Shown here one piece after another: positions 34,702 to 45,400 of a stretch of DNA of 64,000 bases; position 1 is the stretch's first letter, and the number at the start of each line of letters is the position of its first letter. The stretch is taken from positions 186,001-250,000 of the forward strand of contig JASANG010003966.1 in assembly GCA_030248215.1 (NCBI GenBank), written 5' to 3'. A program made the translations under genes and the position numbers. Under the pieces are notes generated by a model. It was given only the letters and a program-made list of their open reading frames with translations. It searched no databases and was not told the DNA's origin. The stretch comes from Enoplolaimus lenunculus. Its lineage: Eukaryota > Nematoda > Enoplea > Enoplida > Thoracostomopsidae.

Positions 34702-35555
34702 ATGGAAAAGGCATTGACGATTTTAATGGCAGCCACCGTTAGGGTGGCCTAGTACTTTTTGGGTGATTTTTATACAATCCGGCGTTTTACCAACCGCATC
34801 ACAAAAAAATCGCCGCACGGCATGTAAACTGACACCATTACTGATCGGGCGTTGTGCGCGTGGTGTGGAAATTATGTGGTTTGGCTTAAAATGTTTGTAG
34901 TTGTCATGAATAATGGTAAATTTAGGATCAATATTACTTAAATTATAATACTAATTCTGTATGGATATCAGTTTGACCAATAATGGATGATGTATACTTC
35001 AACAAGAGTATGCAGCTTGGTGCATTCTGAGTAGAAAAGAATGTAACCGGCGCGCTTTTCATTTTTCCCTAACCCCTAATCTAGGGGCTGTTGAAACCTA
35101 GAAAGCAGACAAATAATGTTACGATGCCCAAGTTTAGCTGTGTTCGGTATGCAGTTGACCACCTTAAATAAGGGTGGTATGGATAAAACGCAACACACAG
35201 TGGTACTTTTCATGCCACCCATATTTTATGAAATTGCACACTTGTTCAAAGAGTTATCATCGAGTCTTGGTTTAACTAAGACCTAACACTGTCCATGACT
35301 CATTGACATATTGTAAATTTGTAAACCATTATGTTAAATGTTGGACAGTTATGTAAAAATTTGCACAAATATTTGCGCAAAATAATAATTTTCTAACATT
35401 TTCCTTTACAGTATTTTGGTCGCTCCCCGTTTTTGCTTGCGGCATTTTTGTTTTCCGGCTGTACCCTGTTGAGTAGTGTATATCGTGTTTTGAAGTTGTA
35501 CAGCATTTATCGTTGTGATATATTGTATCTGTGATAATCAAGTTATAGTCTTGCT
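34702..35555. other. Intergenic with repeat fragments
   Basis: 34,738-34,870 (TTAGGGTGGCCTAG, CGCCGCACGG) resembles family E ends. 35,000-35,100 has the GAATGTAACCGGCGCGC motif, shared in diverged form with 37,580-37,610. No gene supported. Confidence 0.4.
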
Positions 35556-35734
35556 GGCCAATGTTACTTTAAGGGGCGTAACAGCAAATTAAGCGTATTC
35601 CTAAGTCTAAGCAATAAGCGTTGCAAAAATGTGTTCCGAAGCCTAAGCCTAAGCAAAAAATGTAATCTACAATCTAAACCTACTCGTTTATAGACCCACC
35701 AAAAACCTGGACGCCCCTTAAAGTAACATGGGCC
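35556..35734. mobile_element. hAT-like MITE family K, copy 1
   Basis: The ends GGCCAATGTTACTTTAAGGG and, inverted, GGCCCATGTTACTTTAAGGG differ at one base over about 24. Flanks GTCTTGCT and GTCTTGTT match at 7 of 8 positions, the trace of an 8-bp target duplication. The interior has CCTAAGCCTAAGC words like family A. Confidence 0.9.
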
Positions 35735-36311
35735 GTCTTGTTTAATACTTACATTAATATACGTATAGAATAAATAATAACGTGTTATCTGCGCTTGAAT
35801 TTACTTATAAAACAGTTCATTTCCTGGCTGAAGTCAGTGTTGAAACGAAACCTGATATGGGAACCAGGTTAACAGCTTTAGCAAAGTTGGTATACAATGC
35901 TAAACACGCAAAATTTACAGATCAGAGATTTTCGCGAGACTGCAAAAGAGTAAGGTTAAGGTTTCGACTAGTTTTATCTTAGACTTACTAGTTTATTAGG
36001 CTTTAAGATACGCCTGAAAAAAGTGTAAGCCTAACCAAAGTCTTGCAGTTCAATCGGAAAACGGACGGCTAAAAGTAGCATGGACCGCTAATTTTTATGC
36101 CGTACGGCAACGCATATACGTGAATTGCCGTGTTGCACCACAACAGTTTGTAAAGACAACTTTAGCGGCACCCTAAGAGGTTCGGGAATCCAAAAACGCA
36201 AAATCGTATTTCTCATAATATCCAAAGTAGAAAATTTAATTTCGGATATCTCCGGAAAAATACTCGGGAAGAATTGCCGGATATGAAAAAATATCCGATG
36301 TCCATCATTAA

Positions 36312-36425
36312 TCAGGAGCGGAACGTTTTATTTGTGGGACTGCAATACAGAACGTTTAATGTTTAGACCGTTTTGTGCTTAGGCTTAGAAATAAGCGTAT
36401 ACAGCGGTAATGGCCCTGTTCTATT
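36312..36425. mobile_element. MITE family A, short copy
   Basis: ATCAGGAGCGGAACGTTTTA, GGACTGCAATACAG, a few CTTAGG words, and GCGGTAATGGCCCTGTTC at the right. Confidence 0.65.
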
Positions 36426-36703
36426 TATATATATTGGCCCATGAATGTCGCAAGTTTATTGAATGTGTGTGTAAAGCCGGTGTCACGACCACCGGAACTA
36501 TTCGGAGTCTACGAGTTCATGCGGTTTAGGAAATTTTTCCAACCCAAAAAATCTGCTCTGTTACAAAGCAACGCCTTTAGCAATCAATTTACTGAATCAC
36601 ACATTTGAGCAATGTACAAAAAATAAGGGTTACATTGGATTAATCAGATTATTTTTGGATTAATTAGATTATTTTACAAACAGGGTAAAACGCAAAAACT
36701 CTA

Positions 36704-36888
36704 CACTGCAAAAAACGGGGAGTCAAATTGACTCTCCGAAATAGGCTCTACGGGACTACACAAAATGAGTCAAATTCGACTCGGTTCGTCGTGCGTTTGA
36801 CTATGGCGGAGTCGAATTTGACTCAGTTTGTGTAGCCCGTCGAGCCTATTTCGGAGAGAGTCAATTTGACTCACCATTTTTTGCAGTG
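36704..36888. mobile_element. Fold-back MITE family M (185 bp, TA-flanked)
   Basis: The element is almost entirely one inverted repeat: CACTGCAAAAAACGGGGAGT at the left against CACTGCAAAAAATGGTGAGT inverted from the right, continuing through GTCAAATTGACTC, CCGAAATAGGCTC and GAGTCAAATTCGACTC. It is flanked by TA on both sides, which fits a Tc1/mariner-type target duplication. A transcript would form a long hairpin. Confidence 0.9.
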
Positions 36889-37155
36889 TATGCTCAAGGT
36901 TAAAAGCTCGAACATCATAAAGCTATTGCTTAAGTAGTTATATAAACTAGCCAAAAACAACACAGGTATTTTATTAAGTTTTGTACCTTCGCATATACCC
37001 TGTGTATAACCTGGCCACAATGAATGAATATATATTGCAACAAGCTTGTACATCAAATAAAAAGACAAACCTTATTTTAGTTTCTTTTTTTAATTTTTAA
37101 ACAAACCAGCCAAGGGAACGTTTGTTGATGACGCATGGCCCGTTTGCAAATATTG

Positions 37156-37339
37156 GGCCAATGTTACTTTAAGGGGCGTAACAGTAGATTACGCGTATTC
37201 CTAAGCCTAAGCCTAAGCGTTGCAAAAATGTGTTCCTACGCCTACGCAAAAAAATGTAATCTAGAATCTAAACCTACTCTTTTATATATAGTGGACCCAC
37301 CATAAACCTGGACGCCCCTTAAACTATATAAAATGGGTC
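37156..37339. mobile_element. hAT-like MITE family K, copy 2, 8-bp TSD AAATATTG
   Basis: The left end GGCCAATGTTACTTTAAGGG equals copy 1; the right end has diverged (GACGCCCCTTAAACTATATA then AAATGGGTC). AAATATTG is repeated exactly at 37,148-37,155 and 37,340-37,347. The interior is CCTAAGCCTAAGCG words. Confidence 0.92.
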
Positions 37340-39213
37340 AAATATTGCAAGTCATCTCTTTTGCACACAGTCCAAGCGTGATTTGAACGGTAACAGGGAA
37401 AATTATGGAACGTCAGCGGCATTGCCCCACGCCGAAAATTGCAAAGAAAATGTTAAGAAGTTTAACTCAGAGTGTAGGTATGTTTTAGGAACAAGTAAAC
37501 ACAATTAGTTAAACCAAGAGTGGATGATCACCCTTTATAACAAGAGTGTGCAACTGGGTACATTCGGTGTATTAAAGAATGTACCCGGCACGCGTTGCGT
37601 TTTTGGCTTACCCATCCCCCTTGTTTAGGGGGGTCTGTATGCACATACAAACATCTTTAGTGTGATTAGACAACATAGTTGACCCCACTTAAACGAGGGG
37701 GTAGGTGTACTGAAGCATACTTTATTGTTAATCTTTTGCTTAACCCCCCCCCCCCTGATTGAGGGGGTCGAACAAAAATGCAACGCGTGCTGGTACATTT
37801 ACTACCATGCACAGCCCAAGCAGTTACACACTCTTCTGCAAGGTGGACATCGTCCACTCTTGGGATACCCAAAGAACATAGCCCGGAATTCTCCATGGAA
37901 AATTTTTTGCCACCAAGCGTTTCACGCGAGGAAAATATGAAGCTGCCACTTTTTTTCTCCATTGAGATTGTACTCGCCGCTGTATATTAATACCGTTTTC
38001 CTAAAGTTGGTTGTAAAAATATTTTTATCGTTGTCAAGGTCCGAACAAACTGGTAAGTATGCTTTAAATGTTTATGTAGACTTAAACTTCAATTTAAAAT
38101 TTCGCTCAAGCTTAAACTTCTAGATTTTGTTCGGAACCTGTTCTGTATATGGTTCCATACACATTTAAGTCATATAATAATATAATCAAATACTCGCTGC
38201 TCAATTTTGAACTCAGTTGAATGAACTGTCGCTCAAGAATCCAGCTCAACTTTTAAACATAAATATTATATACTTTCCTCATTTAACAATATTTCAAATA
38301 AAACCATTTATTTCGACAGTAACCAGATCCAGATATTGTTGCTGGGACGTACAGATCCATTTCCTACGACTCCTTGAATCACACTGTCCACCAAAAGTCA
38401 AAAATAATGTCAGACAAGGGCTATTTCAAAATAATGTCCATATAAGTAATCTGAGCCATGCTTACAATCAGGATACCTGATCATTAATTCAGCAGAATAT
38501 CTGTCACCCTGTAAACCTCGAGATCCATAGTTTAATAATGAGCCAACGATCCAGAAAACGTAGCCGTTACCCTTTCATCGGTAGAGTTTGATGTCCAATC
38601 CAAATTGGTAAAAGCTTCAATGCTCGCAAGCACTCAATCAAGACCTGGATACCGTTAAGAAAACTTTTCCATAAGGTACCTCTGACATTTCTGTCTTTCC
38701 ACGAGGGGTAAAACTTGTTAAGACACCATTCTTAACCTTCTAAAACGCAGTACCATCAATCCAACGGTATGCTTAGCTCAACCGTGACCTTTATAGACTT
38801 CGAACTGAAAAGTTTTTGTTCTGGAACCTGGAGCTACATAGCTAATTACCATACGTTAGCTGGCCAGCTCGTCGGCAAACTTTCTGTAAAGCACTCCCAT
38901 CGAAAATAAACCATCTACATCCATCACTGCCAGTAGATTGATGCCTTGTATTCCTATGTCACGTTCAAAAATCAGGATTAATTCTCCTTAAAGCCGTCTA
39001 GCAAAAATCTCTTATCATTCAAGCTGGGATGGGGGAGTAGTTCCACCTAGTCCGCAACCGATATCTCACAAAAACCACACCGAGTCATTTCATCAAAAGC
39101 ACCCATGTGTGTGGAAATCTAATTGCAAAATTCCACACATTCCACTTTTTTCGAATCGAAGATAAATCCATAGGCGGGGGAAAGACTTAGCGGTCGGATG
39201 CCAGGGGACCGAC
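37340..39213. other. Convergent intergenic space; probable UNC5 3' UTR at right
   Basis: From about 38,200 to 39,213 the sequence lacks recognisable repeats and would hold the UNC5 3' UTR. A minus-strand AATAAA (TTTATT at 38,307-38,312) is a possible polyadenylation signal about 900 bases after the stop. 37,500-37,720 has dispersed-repeat motifs (GGGTACATTC). Confidence 0.4.
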
Positions 39214-39418
39214 TCAAACGATAGGGACCTTGGCTCCCACCTGAGTCCGAAGTGACGCCATTCGTGATGATTCGATGACGTTTGCTGCGTCATGCCGTTG
39301 CATCGATTGCATTACTTGTACGAGATCTGACAGCGATGGCGTATCACGGTGGCGTGCTTCCCACAGGTCGAGAATAGCTTCAGTAGGCGAGGCTTTGGTT
39401 GCGAAAAATTGGATGTAC
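39214..39418 (-). CDS. unc5: UNC5 exon: death domain C-half and stop
   Basis: After [32 protein letters not shown] continuing through [19 protein letters not shown] to VPIV and TGA (39,214-39,216). Confidence 0.93.
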
Positions 39419-42400
39419 CTGAAATCATAAAATTGTAATCCAATGTATCATGAATACGCCAAAATTCCTGCTAAAATTCGATTCCTGTTCAAGCAAAAAA
39501 TTCCAATTCTTGTTAACGTAAAGTTAACACCGACCTAACTAACCATATTCTGCCATCTTTGCTTGCTTTCCGAAGAGGCACGTAACACAGCGTCTTGTAA
39601 TACTTACTGACCCCTAACAACCATTGCTGCCAATATCGTATCGGCTATTTTTTTACGGGCTGACGCTACGCTCAATAAATAATTGTTTTACCAAAATGGT
39701 AAGTTAATAATTCCAGTTTGGCTAAATTTCAGATTTAGTTAAATTGGCTAAAAGTTGAGAATTAAAATACAACCTGACTGAACCAGAGAGTCACAAACGT
39801 TAAAAATATCTTAACGTTTCCAAAACTTACCGATCAACACAAAGTTTTCGCGCAAGCATTCGCCAGTCCAGCCCGTGCTCAGTTGGCTCGTCAAGCAAAG
39901 AACACACTTTTCGTTTGACGTCTAATGGAATTCTAAAAAATATTACACAAAGTTTCATTAATCAGATCTTGGAACATACGAAAACTGTCTCAGATTTGCC
40001 TACGCAACTCTTGAAACTTATCGAAAAACGCGTACTGAGAGAGAATTTCTTTTTTCGTTAAAAGCGGCATTCATTCTAACGAACTTTTTATAATTGTTTA
40101 GTCTGGTTTAGACTCTAGAGAGCTCAAGCATAAATTCCCCTGACAGCCCAGAAAAATTCTACTAACACCTATTCAAATTTTACTTAATTTTGCCTACAAA
40201 ATATTCCAAATTACTTTTTACCCAGTTTTCCTGCCCTATTGCGACCAAGTTTTGCGTGTTTTTAACTATAATGAAGCCGATATCCAGATACACCTTACAA
40301 ACTTATACAGAAATATAAAAAACAAAACGTACTTGAACGTTGTCCTATGCTCAGCGCCTTGTAACGACGGTGGTGAGTAATAGTAATTGCTTGTTGAACC
40401 GGCAGTTGTTCCGGCGGATATCACAGTATTGCGCGCGGCAGAATCAGGTCGAATTCGAGGCGACGGAAGCGAAACCGCAGACCGGAGTGTACCTGAATGC
40501 TGAAAAGAATTGAAACCAAAATAATTAATTTAACGCAAATGCTCATTAAAAAGAATTACAAATCAAAACGTACACAATTCAATGTTAAAGAATCAAGGGT
40601 ACTTAGAGATGTTGGCTCATACTTAGGAATATGAATATGCTTACACTATTGTGGCTGCCCACTGCTATTCATGGGCGATATGTGTAGGGGCACATTTGTA
40701 CCTCAAAAAGAAAATTATTACATTTTTCACCTAAATTTTATAACGAAGCTTGTATAGATCCTTCCCTTCGGTCATAATGCCCACTCGCAATCCCCATCTG
40801 TACATCTTTTCACTTTTATTCGTCAACCGACCCCTCCGACCCCAAACTAACTTGACTATTCACAGACGCGGATACAAACAAAATTTGCCGTTGAAGTGAA
40901 CCGGATGTGACAATATTATGGTTGTTCGTAAACCCAGCGTTGCTCCCGCAGATACCGGACATTAGTTCCGGCGCATTCTGATATACGACCAAGCGGCAAG
41001 AAACATCCGCAAACGGAGAGCTGGCGCCAGCGCACGATGGCAGACCTGAACGGCCGTTTACGACCGAGGGGCCCGCGGGGACGGTGGCGTTCGAATCTGA
41101 CTTGAGCGATAATGGCTCGAGTGTGAAGGAACAATGCAAATGCGGTGAGCCGCTCCAAACGTGAGCACCGGGAATTTCCTAAAATTAGCCCATATTGCAA
41201 ATTCGGCTAAAAATATGAAATGTTTGACAACGCATAAACCTGTAAAACAAGAAACAATAACCAAAAATTATAGCTTCCCCATCAGGTTTACGACCCTGAG
41301 TGCTTGTTGCTTTAGTTTTGCACGATGCCAAATATAATATATTATCGATTTTAGCTAAATTTGCATGTGCTCCGGGAATTTCCCAATCAGGTGTTAAGTA
41401 TATGTTTGGCAAAACACAAAACTGTAAAACAAGGAATAACGCTTACGGTCGTACACCTGAGCAAACAATATTTTTTGGTTTTAAAATTATTTCGTGAAAG
41501 AATGTAAACAGGAAATGCGACACTATTAACATACAAAACCACAAGAGAACTGCCATTTGGCTAATGTATTAGGTGGAAAAGGTGCGTTCTTAAACTGGGC
41601 AAATCTCCCATGATCAGTCTCCCCCACGTTCAAAAAATGCCTCTGGTTCAAATTATATATATATATAAATGAAATAGCAAATTTAAGAAAAAATGTGTTA
41701 AAATAATATTGTAGTAAAAAAATTTGCGTAAAATACCCAATTTTTAGCCGCTGATTTTTCTCAGGTGTTTTCTAAACACCCTATTGCCACTCCTCAAATC
41801 GTCGCGGGTTGTGTCCGGGACACCGATGAATAGTTCGTCACGTGAGGTTAAGCTAGCGAAATACCAGTAGAATATACTAAACCTAAACAAAAATATAAAC
41901 CCAGCCCAATCAAAAACAACTAAAAGTCACTCACCTGATAATTGGCACCCTGTTTAATTCGCCAGCCACGACCGACGTCTTCAATGCAAAAACACAAATT
42001 AGCACCTTCTTGGAAGCAAAAATCTTTCGGTTCGTGAACCAAATAGCCGCCGCTATGAGATTCATCTTTGATGACGTTCTGGAAACAATTAATTCCGACG
42101 ATCTATATAAATCTATCAAAATAACGCAAAACGTTCTCTTCTTTTAAAATCAGAAGAGCGTTGTAAGGGTGGCGATATACCTGTCGTGGGTTAGTATACG
42201 GTATCGTACAAGGACTGCACCGGACTAAAAACGTACGGTGACGGACGGTGCCGGACGTCATCAAAAGTATAGCGCCACCCAGGGTGGCAACAAAGGTTCG
42301 GATTCGGATTCGGCAAAAATTTGAGGTTCGGATACGGATTCGGATTCGGTTGTGGAAAAGCCGAATCCAAAAGCCGAATCCAACAAAGTTCGGCAATATG

Positions 42401-45400
42401 TTTTTCATTTTTAAGCAATAAAATTTTTAAATACCATGCTATAAAAATCAATATTTCTTATTTCAGGTGAGAAATCTCAGAACTGACGTCGGGACGAAAC
42501 ATATTAACGTATTAAAAGTTATACGGCTGGCATTGCGTTGATATTCTGAAAACTGGAACAAATTATAGATATATCTGAAATTTGCAACATGCAGGATTCG
42601 GATTCGGTTTCGGATTCGGCAAATTAGCACTGGATTCGGATTCGGATTCGGTCAAATAGTGGATTCGGTGACACCCTGGCGCCACCCTAATGCGTTTAAA
42701 TTGGATATAAATAAAAAACATTAAAAACGTGCTTGAGTAATACCATCGGTTTTAACTTATACATTTGTTAATTATAAAATACCAATTGACATTTTGTGAA
42801 ACAATTAATAACAAAAATACTACCCATTTCTATTGTCCTTACCATCAGAGTCGCTTCCGTATCTTCAACACAATACACCCTCAACCAAAAATCACCCGGG
42901 CCATTATAGACCTGAGGCGCGAACACAGCCAGCCGAGTTCGTTTGATCGCCGGTTTCTCTCCGCCAGTAGCGGCCACGGCGTTATTTTGCCGGACCGACT
43001 CAATGGACCGGTCAATAGACGACTGGCCAACCAGTGCGAACCGCCCTGAGCTATCAAGCATCAAGTAAGCGCGGTCGGGATCCAGCTGGACGTACACAGG
43101 AGTGTTGATGTTTTCATCGCCGAGGGTAACGATTTGCTTAAATGTCATACACAAAAATTAGCCTAGTACTCAATCGAAATAAAATGTTCAGGCTCGCGAC
43201 TATAAGGCTAAGTGGTGGCGCAGTTCCCTCAAACGAACAGCCTTGCCCGCCTGGATGAAAATTTTTCCAACTGCATTAAAAATTCATCGATAGACAATCT
43301 TCGTTGCCCCGTTTGGAAATCATTTTCCACCGTCTGCTAACAATTACTGGTTGCGGTATTGAAAATCCTACGTACACCCCTGTACAAATTGTTATGAATT
43401 CCGCGTTCGATTACTGGCAGACGGCCAATAAAAACGATTAAAATATTGGTTTCTAACATAGAATTGGCAAATCGTTTGTGATGCCCCAAGTCCCCATAAA
43501 ACACTGCCTTTATGATACAGAAATAAATCCAGGCTCAAAAAGGCGCACGTAATCCTGCCCATCGCGGTACCCCTGTGCATATCTTTCCACACCCTAAAAC
43601 TACTTCAAACATTAAACCTACCTGCCACTCAGGCCTTGAGTCACTTTGGCATCCATGCTGGACTCCGGTCAACTCGCTGGCAAACAAGTGAATCGTCCAA
43701 TTGTTCAACGGTAATAGTTGAGCTGCATGTCGACACGACAAAACAACTGATTTTTGAAATGATACCTGCGGTGGACCCACGACGATCACAGGGCTCAACA
43801 AGGTTTGTTTGGCTATAATTAACAGATCATCTAATAATCGCTTAACCTAGCGCTGTAATCAGAGATGTCTGGGGGTCTAGACACTCCATCCATAAACCAA
43901 GAAAAAGTTTTGCTACTGTTAGAAAGGTATTAGTTACTAAAACTGCGTATAACTGTTCGATCGCTTCGCTGGCGCCTGAGAATATATTATACATAGGCTC
44001 GTGTGTCATTTGTCTAGTACTACAACGTCCGCTAAGCATATTCTTTCCCAACAGAATGTTTCCAGTTACACACTCCTGTCTAAAAGCTATCATCTCCCCT
44101 TAATAAATCGCATACACTAATAAATACCCCATACACCTTACCAGTCAGTTGAGGTCGATCATCAGGATCCGCACAAACGGCAACAAACAATTCTTCTGTG
44201 GCTGTGAGAGTCCCTTCTGGCACTACGAGGGAGACGCCACACTCAGGCACCAAGAGTTCTCCTCCTTGTGGTCCAACACGGCCCCATGCAACATTTTCAA
44301 CGTCGATATTCAATGGCAGTACAGCGGATATGATTGAGTTCCTGAAATAAACACCCATATTTTCAAATGCGTATAGCACCTATCTCCAATCAGCAATAAG
44401 TGATCAAACTAACGAACTCCTGCAACTGCGGGTCTTAAAATTGGTATAGTTGTAGTAGTTGAAACCAAATCCGAAAGCCGTGCCGAATCTCGAACATTTC
44501 CATTCACTGATTCAAAAACTACAAGACCTAATTCCCCATTGATGACAAGTGTTGCATTGCAAACATATGAGAGTACGGACAAACAATAAGCAAAATATTC
44601 AGGCCACGTGAACGTAAACTTGTTACGCTTAATTTTATCCACAATCAAGTTTTTGTAAGTTTGATCCAAAAATCCATTCGAAACATATGGGCGTTTTTCG
44701 TTCGAGGAAGCCACCGTGCTACCACTACCCTATGCGGTGGTTGAAACAACTTTTTATTCCGGTACGTGCACGTGTGTTATTATATTGCGAGGGGAATGTA
44801 ATAAATCAAACAAGTGACATTAGGCTGTGATCATTGCAACAAGTAAAAAACGTCCGTTACATCATTTTGCCACGACCCCATCGATGTTTCAAACTTACCC
44901 CTTAAAAATGAAAACGAAACTAACCTCAAATTCTGTCGTTCTTCGGCAGTCGTCACGGCAGGCATTGTGATCAGCTCACTCGGGCGGTCAATAACTTCAG
45001 GCAACGCTTGATAACAATCGACCGTATCGTACAAACTCGCGTACGGTTGCTCGCTATCAACATCGTTGTCTTTGAAGTCACCGGCGCTTTTGATGTTGCC
45101 AGCATGTCCAGTCGTTGTCGTTGACGTTGTTCCGCCGCTCGTGGTTGACGACGAATGATGCGACGACTGCTGTGATACTGAGCGACACGAACCTGGCAAC
45201 AGCATCATTGCTCCACCATTGTTGATCAATGTTGTTGTTGTTGCTGGGGGCGGCGGATCTGCTGGTGGCAGAATCCGTGGCGTATGCGGCGCACCGCAGC
45301 CAGTAGCAGGTCCACCACTTTCATTGCTTCCGGAATCAGAACTGCTGCAGTCTACAAACAATTCAAACATTCAGTAAACTGTACGACAGGCCTGTAGCCA

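Noticed and set aside
44409-44714. 101-codon minus-strand frame with protein-like composition between two UNC5 exons
   Set aside because: Most of it lies in a family J MITE that aligns to 61,488-61,722, and no donor/acceptor pair gives the phase needed between the flanking exons.
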